NCBI RefSeq assembly: GCF_001640805.2
Contig: NC_066833.1
Span: 9,099,215 to 9,163,214 of the forward strand
Source of the DNA: Lates calcarifer
Lineage: Eukaryota; Chordata; Actinopteri; Centropomidae
Direction: 5' to 3'
DNA length: 64,000 bases
This document shows, piece by piece, positions 50,001-64,000 of this stretch (the first letter of the stretch is position 1; each line of letters begins with the position of its first letter). The notes beneath the pieces were generated by a model that searched no databases, was not told the origin of the DNA, and saw only the letters and a list, made by a program, of their open reading frames with translations. Position numbers and translations under genes: made by a program.

Positions 50001-53000
50001 TGTATTTGGGTGGTTTAGCTAAAATGTTCAGCGTTTACTACAATAGTCAGGAAAAAAAATTAAATTTAGCCATGGAGTTGGTCAATGTGGAATCAAAAAG
50101 TGGACAATAAAAGCACTGAATTCATGTATTTATTATTACGTTTTTAAGACTCTGCAGATGGTATTCCAGTGGTATTCCTTATGAATTTCAGTAAAGTCTG
50201 TGACCTGTGAAATCCTGAGATGTTTGAGCAGGGGCTGGACTGAAATTCCAGGACTCCCCAGTGTATGTCCTCACAATGCACAGACAAAAGCATGAAACCT
50301 TAGACCTGGAATGAGTCTGAGGGGCTGAGACCATCAATGGGAGGCTGAATGATCGGCTAATTACAACACCAACAAAACCTGCTGAACATAATCCACGAGG
50401 GGGCCGAAGGCGTCCAATTATCTGTCACTGCCTGCTGGTGTTGTATGCCACACTGACTATCACCCAGATATCAAATTTCATATCCAGAGTGCCAGTTTCA
50501 TCAGTGCTAAATATAGCTTCTGTGAATAATTGAAGAATACGAGGTCGTACATATGCAACAGGATATCCTAACTGGCACTGCAAAGAGGGAGGGTGTGCAT
50601 TTAGAGTAAACCCTCCCTACAGGCAGACCCCCTACTGAGGAGTCGGACCTGAGGTGTAGCTGCTGTACAAACACAAAGGCATGTGATTAGACGCACGTTA
50701 CAACACAGGTTGACAATTCAAAAACACGAGGGTCTCTCCTCTGTGGCACAGCTAGAGGTCCTTTTGGCAGCCCCCCCCCCTCCTCACACCTTCACTGATG
50801 TTATTTCAGCGAGTGGGGGTCGCTGACCTCTCGCTGTGAGTCACAGTGTCGTCGCCGTCTCTCAGCTCAGAGGCTGGGAGTTTCAAGTGACACACACAAA
50901 TCAGGACGTCCAGAAACACTGGTGAACGAGCCTGCATACGGCTGCGGTACATGTGCACGTCACAGCTGAACAGCAGTGTAAACAGTAAGATAAACATACA
51001 CACACTCTGGTGAACACATGGCCAAAACACACACACACACCCCTGGCTGAGCTGCAGCCACAGAGCATGTCACAGCTGCAGAAATAAAAATACATGAGGA
51101 AATGCCTGTAACGGCTTCACCGGTGACGCTCAACACCGTGCACCTCTCTCTCTACACGCTGCATGTCTCTGTTCACAAAGTGAAAACTTCCCTGTATCCC
51201 ACAGCAACAGGATTCAACACAGCAGTGAATCTCTGTACAGTGAAGGAGTAAATTTAAAGCCTTGTTGTTGTGAATACTGAATGCACTCTTCTATTTTATC
51301 TCTTCTTGTTGTTACGTCTCATGGGAAGTAGTGTAATATAATGCAGCAGGCAGCAAGTCTGTCCTGGGAACTGAGGATAAACCACAGACTCAGAGAGCAA
51401 AGTCTGAGCTCTTTATATCAGCAGTGTACATGCAGCAGATTGTGCTCTCAAACATATACTGCTACACCACAGCTGAATAAAAGCCCTTATTTCAAATGAC
51501 ATCTTGTCCCACATCTCTGAGATAAGCAGTGAATGTGTGTGGGACAGTCAGAGAATGAGAAGTGGGGGGTTGGTTCACAGAATGGAGGTCACAGGGTCAC
51601 AGCTATCAGATTAAGGGGGGAGAGGGGTCCTGCTTCCCACAAATAGAGACTTATCACAGTCCTGGAGTGGCATGCAAGAGCAGGTTGTGAGTGAGTGAAT
51701 GTTTCCTGCAGCGGAAATGACAAATTCATTGTCTAACTGCAGACAACATGAAAACATCGTAGAGTGAATTCAGATTAACAGAGTTAATTTCTGGTTTTCC
51801 AAATGAGACACGTGAGAGAATCTGAGAGTCTTGCTTTTCTGTTTTTTTTTCTGTTTTCTGTTTCTTTTCTGGTTGTGACGAGTATTTTTTCACATATTTT
51901 TTAACGTGTGATAAAATAATTGTTAGCTGCAGTTCTGAATGTTAGTATAAAGTATTAATTAAGACCTGAATTAAAGAGCAATGCTGGCGTTTCTCTTTAA
52001 AGGACATTACAACCTTTTTGTCATTTTGTATCATCCTCTCCAAAGAGCGTAAGATTTAACAAGTGATCAATGCACCTCTATCAAATCCCCGCCAATACTT
52101 TCCTGTATGTGCTGAAATGAAGCAAAAAGCACTCATTACACAGGCTGCATCCTTCTACTGAAGGATCCAGTATCCTGTGGAAAGAGACAGACCGTCAGAC
52201 AGAGGCCTGCAGGCTTTCTCACAGTCCTGCTCAGGCAAGCAGAAACAGCTTGGCTGTCACTCTGAATGAGACACATTCCACAACAACAGGAGAATATGTA
52301 GCCTGTGGTGCCTAAACAACAGTTACAGTATAGGAAAGAGGTGAAGGAGTGTACTGTACAGACTCCAATGCTTTACCAGATTTAACACATTAAAGACACA
52401 CTTTAAGATCAAAGCTGGATTATTGTTTTGTACATAAACTGCACCCTGAGAATATGTCAGCTGTACACTCTGTTCTGAAACACCATGAAATTCCCTGCTG
52501 ACTGATGAGTGACAGCTTTGGTTGCTTTGTTGGTTCTTTGGCTTGAGATCAAATCAAAACCCATGAAACACGAACGTTTTGGGAAGTGCTGCCCATGCAG
52601 AGAAACAGAGAAATGTCGAGTTCTTTACAGTGATTTTATGTAAATAAACTCTCTATAACTCACAGTCATACAGCTGTCGGGATGGACACTGATAAAAAGA
52701 ACGATCTCATTAGGTCTCTAACTTGGACTGTAACGCGATCTTAAAGAGGCGTGACGCAAGAAACGACCAAAGAATTGAAAACCAGCTGCCATGACAGAGG
52801 TCGTCACACCTTGCATTCATCCAAATGGACTTCTTGGAGAGCTGCTGTACCTGTAATGACTCTCCAATTAGTGAACTGTCAAGTCAGAGCATCCGGAAAT
52901 GTCTTTAACTGTAATTGGCCCACAGTGCCTGGGAGGTGTCTCAGCTAATGACAGACACAGAGTCAATTCTCCGACCGAGCTAATGGTGAGACAAGCTGAG

Positions 53001-56000
53001 ACTACACAGCACATTATTCCAATCGATGTTTATCATGAAAATGTGTATTGGCTGAGGTGGAATCCTTTTTAAAAGCTGTGTGGCTGCTTCACAGCTGTTC
53101 TGTGAGAGTTTGTTATCATCTATTAAAGACTATTGAAGGGAGGTGTTTCCAGTACTCTGCAGAAGCCTCAGGTTACACAGTCTTCACCGCAGACTTACAC
53201 TAACCAGATGACCACAGACGCATCACTAACAACAAGTAGCAGCTTAGGAAAATCTGCCTGGAGTATCACTTCACCACCCAGAGAGGTGAGATGCAACTGT
53301 GGGGAAATAGCTCCCTCTACTGTCCACAACTAGATGTAGTAAAGCCATGTCCCAGGATGACAGTCTGCTTTAACCCCACAGCCTCGTCTCAGTCGATTAA
53401 ATATCAAACTACATTTAAAAAGGAACCACACTAGAATGAAAGCAGCTCTCTGACACGCTGTCCCACATCCTTCCTGCTGCAGACTCAACCAAATGACAAA
53501 AAGCAAACTTCATTCGACAGGTGGTGCTCTCCCAACAAAAACACACCTGTGGAAAATCAAACACATCAGTGAAGCCTGTCAACAGCAAACAGTGGCTCCT
53601 GGCAGAGAAGACAAACTGAGGGAGAAATCTAACTTCATATTTTTAAAGAAGAAAAGTGTGTGAGTGCAGTTTGTTGTCTTACGTTCGTTCATATGGAGAC
53701 GGGAGACAAGAGCCAATAATTGTGTTACACACACTTCTTGTTTAATATGATGCTCTCTGAGATAATAAACTCATTACAACGTGTTTATTTTCATCAGCTA
53801 CATCGATGCGGAGGCGAAGCCTCTGGCAAAGCAGCACACCTGCTCTGTTGATGTCACAGCACACAGAGAAACCACAAACATGTGTTCACAGTTATTATGC
53901 TTTCCTGACAACGGGACTCTGATTAAGTCCCTCAAGGTGTTGGCTCTTTGACATTTAATAGGGCGTGAGACGACTTGCACGGAGACGTATGGACAGATTA
54001 TAGAATTACACTCCCCGCCAAAGTAAACCTGTTTCACTAATGCAAAGAATTCAAAACAGATTTTCATCTTTGTGCCAGAAATGCACAGAATCTCCATAAT
54101 CTCCATGTTATCAAAGACATGAGGAGTGTCAGCTGGTTCACCGGTGCAGTTCACTCTCTTCATCAGTAGAGGGCGACCAAATCACTGGTGAGGTTTATTA
54201 GCGGGTTCAACAGGACGCTGACCTCATTACACTCCAAAGCACTCAGGTCACAGGACTGTCATTAACACACACACACACACATATCAAACAAGAGACAGGT
54301 GGGGCACACAAACACAATGACAAAGTCCATCCAAGTCACCACAGGAAACAGACTTACACTAACTTACAGTAAAGTACCGAGTTGCACACAGACGTTTTAG
54401 ATGAGCAGGTTTCCTCCACCCTCTTTTCAACAGCACCAACATCTATAGCCACTGTATAAAGTATTTGATGTTTTATTCTTTTATAATAAAGTATTTTTTT
54501 ATTTACAACTTTATAGCAACAACAAATTGTGTCAAAATGTAAAATGTAATGCTCCTAAAAAGTTACCTGAATTACAATAGGAGCACAGTTTGTAACAGAA
54601 CATAATGCAGAGGAAAACCTGAACTAATACATGAAACATTAGTGCAGAGCGCAGCGTACAGCCTGGCCAGCCTTTGGGCGAACCTGAAGAAAAGGGTCAT
54701 CTTACTCTGACAAATCATTTACCTGCTTTCCAGACCTGAAAAGAATGAAGAGGGACTCTCCCACACCTGGAATTCAGACGCTGCTCGTCTAATATGGGCA
54801 GAGATGGAGGGTCACGGAGTTGAAAACGTCCCATTCAGGTTAGCTACACATTTACTACAGAATATCTGGGTCTGACAGACCATGTAAAGACATGAACAGA
54901 GTGGACAGATCATGAGATAGGCTGTTATTAATGATTGGTGTATTTAAAAGAACAGAGAGTGCTCTAAGAGGACAGGGTCATTAGCAGGAACCAGGTGGCT
55001 GCAGGTCAGAGGACTGGGCCTTCTGACTGGAGGGTCACTAGAGACCAGCTGGGGCAATCTGGACTGGGGGGCCTGAATGAGTGACAGTGTCATCTCCTTT
55101 GATGACCTGGCATGAAGACATCCTAAAGCAAGACACTTCACCTCCAGCTGGAGCTGCTCCCTGACTTTATCTGAATGATTAATGGCTCTAGTTTAAGCGA
55201 CTCATGTACTGAATGGCTGTCTGTCAGCAGATTATATCAGTGCACCATACACGCACACAATGTGACCGATGCTACATAAATGCAGCCTGTATCCTGGCTG
55301 ATCAACGGCAGGCTCTCAGCGTTTGTGTTTACGAGCGAGCAGAGGTTAGTAGAGGAATTGCTGGTACCAGCTGTTTCCCTGCAACTGCCTCACAGGACAG
55401 TCCACAGCAAGTCTGAACTTTTCCTTCACCAGACATCTGACACACATGAAAGAGGCCAAGGGGTCCAATTTGGGGCCAAACACCGAGCCGTATTTTGTCA
55501 CGTCATAAAAATGTCAGATTCCATGCAAAGCCATGTTTAAAGAAAATCAAGACCAAGAAAACTGAGCGGCAGATTTCTCTCTACGACTGCTGATATTACA
55601 AAAAACAAGACTAAAACCACAGGCTCAAGATCAGAAGGTGAGTAATTTCAGGTTCTGCAGCAGCAGCTCATCACCAATCAAAGAGGGATCCTGAGGTTTG
55701 CTACCTGATCAGCTACAGAGTCGGCCGGCCAGCTGGTGATGACAACGCTGTCATTCTCACTCCCCGCAGGGATGAAACAGCGTGGAGATCGGAAGTCCGG
55801 AATTAGGAGTGCTGACTTTGGGGATTAGGATCCATAACCGGATGGACAGAGAAAGGAACAAATTATCCAGATACTTCTTTGAGAGGCATCAGGGAGATGG
55901 AAAACACAACTGTCATCTTTTAAAGAATCCTTTGACCCTTCGTGTTTTCTCTCAAAAAGGCCTCGTCTGCTTCTCCGTGACATGTCTGTTCTATATATAT

Positions 56001-59000
56001 GCTCTGTATTTGTCCCCTGAGGATTTGTTCCTGTACATATTTATTTTTGAGTGGGCAAGTTGTTGTTTTTAGTATTATCCTTTCCCACATGAGCAAAGAC
56101 AAGACGAATGTGGGATATGAGAATTTCTATTGATGGCGTGACGTTAGAGAAATGGTGCATGGGGAGAAACTCCTGAAGCTGAAGCAGCAACACAGAGTCA
56201 AACTCAAGATTCAGCCTCTGTAGCCTTTAATATTATCATATTATTACATCAGTCACATTCTTAGATGTTCATGCTATTTCTGCTTTGCATCTTTGCCTAA
56301 GTTACTGCCTTTAATCAGCACTGTGGCGGGAAATGTAATGTTTAAAGCCAGAATCTTTAACAGGTAAATTAAACAAGAAAGAAGAACTAAATGCACCAAG
56401 TTTAAAAACTAAAACTATGTGTGACTAGGAAAGAGATGGTGTGTTTGGTCTCACACCATTAACACGATAACCTATTTTAAAAAATCTCATTGTTGTGGCC
56501 AGGCTCTCTTTTATGTGGGATCTGACCTGATGTTTGGCTTTTGCAACAATTCGTGCATTATTTGAGTTTCCTGTCACACACATTTTCAAAGGCTTTGACT
56601 GGTTTTTAATGGCACCCTCTTTGATGTTTTTCATCAACGCAATAAAACAGACATGGTAGACAGGCTGGTAAACTTGGCTTCAGTACAAACCAACCATCAG
56701 CACTTTGCCAAGAACAGATTGAGACGGTGATGTGCTGAGACATGAATTCAGAGGAGTGTTTCTTTTTTTCATTACTTCATTACCGGGATCTGAACCATCT
56801 TTTATGGCTATTTATATCCACCTCACTTTGTGCACTGGTCTACAACTCTTTCTTCAAATGTATACCATACTGTGTACACACACTACTATCTCTACTACTG
56901 TCCAGAGTAAAACAGGATCATCTGTAAAGCTCAGGATATGAAGGTAAAAGTCACTTTATGTATCGGATACTGAAGAATATTCAAAGAAAAGCATTTTGGA
57001 CTCATTAAAGATCGTATCTCAGCCTGGAAGTCACAGGCAGTGTTTATTTCCGCCCGCTGACTCACGCCAAAATGAGTAAAACTTTGTTCTGTGGTTAAAG
57101 AGCATGAGTCAGGATAAACAGAGGTAAATCGGAAATTTCTCCTGCATGCTAACAGATGGGGGGGAAATCCAGACATCTCTATTACCAGACAGACAATAAC
57201 AGCAGGGACTGGTGTTTCGTGCCAGCGGGGTTTGCAAATATTTATGCCATGTTCGCAAATGTGCCTGCACTAACTGTTCACTTTTAAGATTTGGAAAAAG
57301 TTACTTAAAAAGATTTTCTCCTCTGAGAGGCTCCCAATCTCTGAATCTAATCACACTTCAATTACAGATTTTTGTTGTGCAGAGCGGGAACCACCCAGGT
57401 GGTAATTCTACCTGATAGCACAGAGGAATATGTCTGGGTTTGACACTTAGTTACAGTACAGGTGTGTCCGTGCATCTGTGAGCTTGCATCTAACTAAACA
57501 ACCCAGTTGAAGGAGCTTACGGAGCAGGAATTAAGCCCTGGACTTCACAAATCATTGGGCAATTCCAGCAATATCAACCAGGCCATTTCCTCAGCCTCTT
57601 AATCCCAAAATGAATGAAGCATGTGTTCAAACATCAAAAGGTCCCTGGACTGTGGCCGTTAGAGGAGCATTCTTCTGTGACCTCGCCAAAGAAAGAGAGT
57701 CATTTCCAGAAGCTTCACTCAGCTGACCAAGCATTAAGTACCTCCAAGTAGTCTATTACACAACATAAAGTCAAATCAAATATGCAAATGTTGGAGTTAA
57801 CGTTTTGGTAATTTATTTAATGTCTTCACACAGATGCTCATTTCCTGATTCATTTTATCAGTTCACTTACTCCTCTGCTGAAGGGATTTCCTCTTCTAAA
57901 ATGTCTGGAAATACCTTAAGAACACCCTTAAGTGCTGTTAAACCACCTCCAAATGTAAAGCTGCACTCACCACATGACTCACTTTCTTTAGGGGAATATT
58001 TCAGAAAGACATGCGATGGCAAGGAGTTCAGCACAGAGCCCTGCGGCACACATTCATCATATATATTCACAAGTATGGCCGATGCACATAACACACGTTA
58101 TCCCAAAAAAGAAAGGGATTTCAAAGGGAACTGTTAGTTCAGCAGGTCTGCTCTGAAGGCCGAGCTGAGGAGGAAGAGCTGGGATAAAAAAGAGGAAATT
58201 CTGTGGCTTTGCTTGCTCAGTGGAACTTCATCTCCATAAGCCACTGTAAGCAAAGAAACAGTTTGCAGATGAAAGCCCTCATGCAAGACAAGACAATACA
58301 AGCATAGAAAGGCAGAGGTAATAAAAACCTTAGAATACTGCTGACTCATTATAAGAACAAGGCACAATATCCCTAACCACAAAAACCATGGTTATGGATG
58401 AGGACAGCAGCTACAAGTGCTCTTAGCAGCTCACAGAGTGGTGAGCTGGTGTACCAAAGACTCTACTACTCTAAACTCTCTAAAACTCTCTACTCTAGAC
58501 TCTAAAACTTTAATGTTGGGCAACAGCTTCCATTCCCTTCAGTTACATTAGGACTCCCTTTCCTTAGTCAGACACAATCGAAGCCAGAAGACAAGACAAA
58601 GCCACCAACAAGACACCACTGTGAGCTTCAAGGGGAAAACAATACTACATTTTGAATGGCTGAGCATTTACGCCATCTACTTGAGAGTAACTTGCAAAGT
58701 TTAACTAAGACTTGGGCAAAAATGGTAGTAAAACATCTGAAGTGGTGTTTAAAGGGACACTCCAGCAATTTATTAGTGTACTTCCAAACTGTACTTCCCC
58801 AGGTATGGAGGACTCTCAAGAGACACATTAAGAATCGGTCAAATCTTTGTTCCAGAAGCTGAGATATCCTGATTTTTAGGACCTGACTTTAAGGGTCAAG
58901 ATTCATTCATTTCTCATCCAGCAATTTGATAGATTCTGACAAATAACCTAATTTTTCAAACTCCATGTGAAGGATTTTTAACACAGGTTTGCTGTTATAA

Positions 59001-61639
59001 ATGTGTAGTCTCATAACGTTTTATTTGACGTCATCAGGGACACTTGATTATGGTTTCATGGGTTAACGAGTTCGATCCATGACTAAAAAATCCAGTATCC
59101 AGTCAGTGGAAGGCAGTGTGGATGGTGAGTATAAACTCATGTCACACTGGTAAGATTTCCAAGAAAGGACAGTGTTGTTAAGATGCTGTGTCAAAGCTGT
59201 GTAAACATCCACAAACAATGGCCTAATTCTGTGATTTTACTGAGAGAAAACACTAGAGAGACTGGACTGAATCACAATGAACTGAGAGATACAGACCATC
59301 TCTGGCCAACAAAGCTCCTTCTGCGATGTCCATCTTTTCAATCTTCAGTCACAACCCTAAACAGCCCCCCAGCCCCCACCCCTGGCTCAAAAGCCTAAAG
59401 TGAAAACATTCCTACTTAAATTATCCCATTAGAACAAAAGAGCCTCTCTACAAAACAGGGGACAAAGGAGGGAAAAAAGCATTCCAATCATGTTGGTTCA
59501 GGCTTTGCAATACCAAAATACTGCATGTGAAAGGAGAACGGCAGGCAGGCACACCAAAAGTATCGCCCCGGGGCGCTGGTTTTGTGTGGTCAGTGAGCGA
59601 GGGCGGGGTTTTCTACCACCTACAGCCTCCTGGAACCAAGACAGGCTGTTAAAAGAAACCTTCTGTGACGTATATGGCCATGTAGGAAACAGTGGCACAT
59701 CAACAGTGTTACAGTCAGTAATTCAGCCCTTTATATCACATCACATCCTAAAAACCCCTGATGTATCTGGTTGCCGAGCATGAAAAAAAAAATGTCCCTG
59801 AGTCATGAGATGAGAATATCAGAGAACAGCATCACTGCTCCAAATAATGAATCTTTATTCTGCAGCAAAAACTTACAAGCGGGGGAGTCAGAGAATCAAG
59901 TAACAGTGACTGGTAAAGCACGTCCAAATGATTTCTCAGGGATTTGGGAGAAGGAAAAGACGGAGGTGTTTTCAAGCCACATTTGATTTACTTCACATCT
60001 GTATAGCTGACAGTGTAGGAGGAGAGAGATGAGGCAGAAATTGCAATCTTCCAGACATATAACACTGCGACTGGATTAACGTGGGCTTCAATCATTTAAA
60101 CAGACGCACAGGGATCAAATTCATCATTGTTTCATTAGTCAGTGAATGGCAGCAGATGGCTGCAGGATAGTTCTTCACTGGAAGTAAAGAAGACATGTTA
60201 TGGTCATCTAAATTAAAGTGTAATTTCTAAGCTTCCTAACATATGTCAGACGCCACCATAACATATAGGAAATAGTCAAAAATGATAAAAGATGATGTGG
60301 AATATTAAAGAAAATGGAGGAACTGCTTTGAGAACACATCCAGGGAAAGTTTCTTTATGGCAGTGAACAGTGAAATGTCCTTAACTGGCTTCAACTGGCC
60401 AAGGTCAGTCACCGGCTTTCAGTCCCGCTCAGCATGTGTTTTATTTACTTTTTTCCCTTAACTTTTATTTTTTTATTGAAGACCAGATGGACGGCAAAAA
60501 GCCCCCAAAACATTTGGACAAGAAGTGAAGCTGGCTGCAGTCCAGGCCTGGCAGAACATCAGTAGACAACCTGGGCTGTAGACTTCAGGATTTACAAACA
60601 GAATATTACATGTGCTAAACTTTATTTAAGTTTATTCTCATCTGTCCAATCATTTTCTGTCTCCTAAACCTGGGAGACTATGAATGAAATGGAATGAAAC
60701 AATTCCTACACAGGTTATGTGGATGAGGGCACAGTTTCATTTCAAATCCAATGAGTTCAATCATCATCTCATCTCATTTTAAAATGGATCATTTTCAACA
60801 AGACTTCTCAAACACATCGGTTTTAAGACGATCATTCAAAAAGTAAAATAAGAAAACCTTAAATCAGAAGATATAACATCAAAATAAACCAGACAGAGCT
60901 TTCAGTTCCAACTTTAGTTGGAAGTTTTTCATACTCATTTCAGTCACTGTGTTTTGTCTGTGAGTTTTATACCCAGCCCTGCTCTTTAAATGGAGATTTT
61001 TAACCTTAAATGCAAGCTTCAAATACACAGCCAAACTTGTAAAAGCTGAACAAAACAAATCAAACACCACCAAAAACTTACAAGGCCACAGTGAAAAAAC
61101 AGGAAGAGTCCTAAAGGATTGTGTCATCTAGACACAATGCTACCACACACCTTTTAAAGTCTGGGTGGGGCGTACGTCTGGCCATCTGAATACCTGCTCT
61201 CTTTACTTGTTCCTCTTTCTGTCCCCTGCAACTTAACTTTTATGACCTGGTCAGAGGAGAAAATGCAAGGACAAGACGAAACGGGAAGCATGCATCCTTT
61301 CATCCCCAGACATCAAAGATTTGAAAGAACTGAGGAGGCAAACCCAGATCCACAAGTACAGAGCGCAGCAGCTACAACACTCACACACATCAGTGCATCA
61401 TTCAGCAGCAGAGAGTGAAAACAACCACCACTGCTACACAAAGAAGGCCTACCCTGTGCTGTCCCTTCAGAAAACACACAATGGCCTGTCGGTAACTGTC
61501 AATATTTACAACTGTATGATCCCATTTTGCCCCTTTTCTACAGCTTGTTTTCTTCTATTTGTAGTTGCCATGAGCACAGTTCCCACAGGAAGGATCCTAA
61601 TGACTGCAGAGATCCCCAGACTTGTGGTTGTTTACTGAA

Positions 61640-62010
61640 ATAGCTCATCAACTACTGGGAAGATTTTCCTGAAATGTTGGTACAGACATTAACAACGAAG
61701 ACAGCGTCTCGAGATAACTTCTGTTGTGAATTGCGTTATATAAATAAAATTTGACTTGACTTGACTTTTTCTCTCGTGCCATTATCAGGTCAACATTTCT
61801 ATTCAGTACTTTGGTTCCTGAACAAATACCAGTCTAAACTAACACTGTGAACATAATAAATATTAAACCTGCTAAATGCTGGTTTGTCAACATTGTCATT
61901 GTGTGCATGTTAGCAAGCTTTAGCTCAAAGCACCACTGTGCTGAACCACAGCCTCACAGAGCTGCTAGCATGGCTGCTGCTCTTGTAGAGTCTTGTTTCT
62001 TAATATCTGA
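61640..62010 (+). repeat. Teleost interspersed repeat, copy C, with an inserted LINE tail
   Basis: It starts CTCATCAACTACTGGGAAGA, continues TGAAATGTTGGTACAGACAT, GTGCCATTATCAGGTCAACA and ACCTGCTAAATGCTGG, and ends near CACAGAGCTGCTAGCATGGC. This is the longest copy in the window. The segment 61,723-61,765 interrupts it. Confidence 0.65.
61723..61765 (+). mobile_element. LINE/SINE 3' tail
   Basis: TTGTGAATTGCGTTATATAA followed by ATAAAATTTGACTTGACTTG is the standard 3' tail of a teleost non-LTR element (TATATAAATAAAATTGAATTG type). Only the tail is present. Confidence 0.6.
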
Positions 62011-62617
62011 TCACCAATATGAGCTAAGAGACGAGTTCAAAAGATATGAGTCAGTAATTACAGTATGATGGGTTAGCGTTAGCTCACACACTCTGAACAC
62101 CCACCTCTCCCACCCGTCTGTCTTTTCCCTGTCTGCGTTCTTCTATTTATTCAGACCACACTTTGGTTTGGTGTCAGCCAAACTGCTCTGGATGCCAAAA
62201 GTAAGGCGAGGCATTTTCAGGTTTCACGTCTGGTTTACTTCAGTGTCACGTATCCAGGTAATTCACGGTGAAAGGTCAAAGGGGTCACTGTTTAAAAATC
62301 TTAGTCAGTGAGATCTGTGTCACAAGAGGACAAGAAGTCAGACTGGGCACTTTGAACAGAGGGGGGACCACAGACGAGACCTCAGAGTCCCGCCGTGTTT
62401 CAGTTGGATGGTGGGAGACGTTAAGTAAGGATACATGGCTATTGTCTGCTCCGAGGCATTCCCCACAAGCTGTGACTATTCACCAAGGAGACTTCACTCT
62501 GTGTGTGAGTGTCAGACAGAGACCAGAGATAAAATGCAGTCAGGACTTAGGGATGGGGTGAGGGAGGGGACGGGTGAGAGTCCATTTCATTGTGGGGTGA
62601 CAGAAAATCCTGGAGCT

Positions 62618-62637
62618 ACACACACACACACACACAC
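62618..62637. repeat. CA microsatellite
   Basis: About 10 CA units. Confidence 0.9.
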
Positions 62638-62689
62638 GTAGCTTAACACCACGCCACTTCTGGCAGCAAAGGAAGGTGAACTCAAGTTG

Positions 62690-62729
62690 GGAGGAGGAGG
62701 AGGAGGAGGAGGAGGAGGAGGAGGAGGAG
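62690..62729. repeat. GGA trinucleotide repeat
   Basis: About 13 uninterrupted GGA units. The antisense reading gives poly-Pro, which is not taken as coding. Confidence 0.95.
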
Positions 62730-64000
62730 ATGGGTGTGCATGAGTGTGTGTGTGTGGCCTCATTTTCTTCATTCTGACAAACAATACACCATTCAACTGG
62801 GGAACAAACTCAACAAAAACTACACAAGTATGCCACAGCAGCTACAAATTGTTACAGAAAGGCTGAATTACATCAAGTCACAGACCAGATAAATCATGGA
62901 TTCTGGAAACAGCAAGGCTGGTTCTACATCTCCTCTTTATGTTTTACACTAAATATTCATTACCAAATGCTACGGGAGAATAAACTACCTGAGTGAAAAA
63001 TAAATTAAAGTCAAGGAAGCTATCAGTCATGGTTTGTTAGTATGTTAATAACCCCTGAGAGGACTCTGGGCTTCTGCTCCGTCAGTGGATCAACTTTCAT
63101 CTTTTGGGTTTTTATCTGGAAGGAAATGATGTTGCTGTCTGGCTTAATTGAAATAACAATGTAAGCATTTAATTTGCAGGTACAGTGGGTGAAAAGCTCT
63201 GGCTGAGAATCATCTAAACCTGCAAAAAGGTAAGAGGTGCAGACTTTTCTGCCTCCTCGACTTAATAACAAATCCAACTATACAACTATGTCGCTTTCGA
63301 GCCCAGATCAGACCTATTAGGTAGCGCTGCAGTAACCCAATAGCGCTGCTCGGCTGTATGGGCTGAGCGGCGGTATGCATGGCCGGAATGTGTCCAAATA
63401 TCTGAATGTTGGAGGGGAAAAAGGCGTTTGGAAGGTAAAGAGCAGGAAGTGGAGGTAAATACACACCTCATCCTGAGAGCTTTTTCTCCTGACACAGTTC
63501 AAACACTATTAACAACACCTGTCCAACACCCAGAGATCCACCTTACCCCGGCCTTTGAAAAACTGCCATCAACTCCGCTCTCCGCTGAGTTTATCAAGGA
63601 GTAATTTGTTGCCAGTGTACTTTTCACCCCATTGTGATTTTCCAGTGATGTATTGAAGTCTTGGAAAGCAGCCAACCTTTTAAAACAAGACCCCTGACTC
63701 CCCACCACCACTCACAAAGGCACACCTCACCAGCCCACTTTTGTCTTGGCCTGAGACAGAGTCAGGAGCCTGAGGCAAGACCTGGGTTTTAGAGGGTGGG
63801 GAAGTGAGAAGCTGACTTGCCCTAAGGGTGAGCATACTGTGGTGGTATTGGGGGTAGAAAAAAAAAACCATCCATCAATGCGGTGTTACAACAGGGCACT
63901 CCCTATTACATTCTGTAACTTTACAGTAGATGTTGAGAAAACATGTCTGAATGCTTAATTGAGGCTCCCGCTGTGGTTTATTGCTCAACTCCAATTGGTT

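Larger units (their letters stand above)
47044..64000. other. DNA upstream of the col18a1 long isoform; no gene seen
   Basis: 17 kb. The long-isoform promoter should lie just above 47,043, but no TATA or clear start site is seen. If the gene is arranged as in mammals, this stretch belongs to the intron before the long-isoform exon for short-isoform transcripts. I searched minus-strand frames for a signal-peptide exon ending in phase 1 and saw none I could support. It holds a CA repeat, a GGA repeat, a teleost repeat copy and CTCF-like motifs. Confidence 0.5.

Noticed and set aside
55782..58137. Plus-strand open frames of 96 and 110 codons upstream of col18a1
   Set aside because: No family is recognised and neither has good splice or start context.
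59055..59080. GAGTTCGATCC, like a tRNA B box
   Set aside because: No A box at the right distance and no cloverleaf could be drawn.
62587..62796. Minus-strand frame with a poly-Pro run
   Set aside because: It is the antisense of a GGA microsatellite.

Overview
This window is animal nuclear DNA, most likely from a bony fish. It has one long multi-exon gene with GT-AG introns, many CA and GGA microsatellites, and fragments of interspersed repeats that I recognise from teleost genomes: a BED-finger hAT relic, a Tc1-type relic, a 'GCTAGCATGTTAGCATT'-style repeat and a LINE 3' tail. There are no operons, prokaryotic genes, CRISPR arrays or rRNA genes.

The only gene I can support fully is collagen XVIII alpha-1 (col18a1), on the minus strand from about 47.0 kb (start) to 17.8 kb (stop). 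I placed 42 coding exons by splice sites, reading phase and Gly-X-Y continuity. The order is: signal peptide and an acidic, Ser-Gly-rich and Thr/Gln-rich N-terminal region; a Frizzled cysteine-rich domain with ten cysteines; a thrombospondin-N/laminin-G-like domain; an acidic linker; interrupted collagen repeats; a trimerisation region; a hinge; and endostatin. All exon phases agree, and after allowing for three one-base frame problems the model gives about 1,891 residues. This is the long, Frizzled-containing isoform. First exons of a short isoform are not visible and probably lie beyond 64 kb.

The three frame problems are the main anomaly. One is in the first coding exon (about 46.31-46.37 kb) and two are in the thrombospondin-N exon (38,463-38,467 and 38,550-38,552). 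All behave as single-base insertions, and every other exon is intact, so assembly error is more likely than a dead gene.

Region by region: 1-9 kb is non-coding with repeats and a hAT relic at 4.65-5.29 kb. At 9.1-10.1 kb there are promoter-like signals: three evenly spaced CAGCCAAT boxes with a possible minus-strand first exon, and a plus-strand TATA box. A frameshifted coiled-coil gene fragment lies at 14.78-15.26 kb. The col18a1 3' UTR is about 16.62-17.80 kb and its exons fill 17.8-47.0 kb. Beyond 47.1 kb I see only non-coding DNA with repeats.

I found no clearly new biological system. The items most worth following are the frame defects, the altered N-terminal zinc site of endostatin, the Ser-Gly-rich N-terminal region, a signal-peptide-like open frame joined to exon 3, and the triple-CCAAT promoter.
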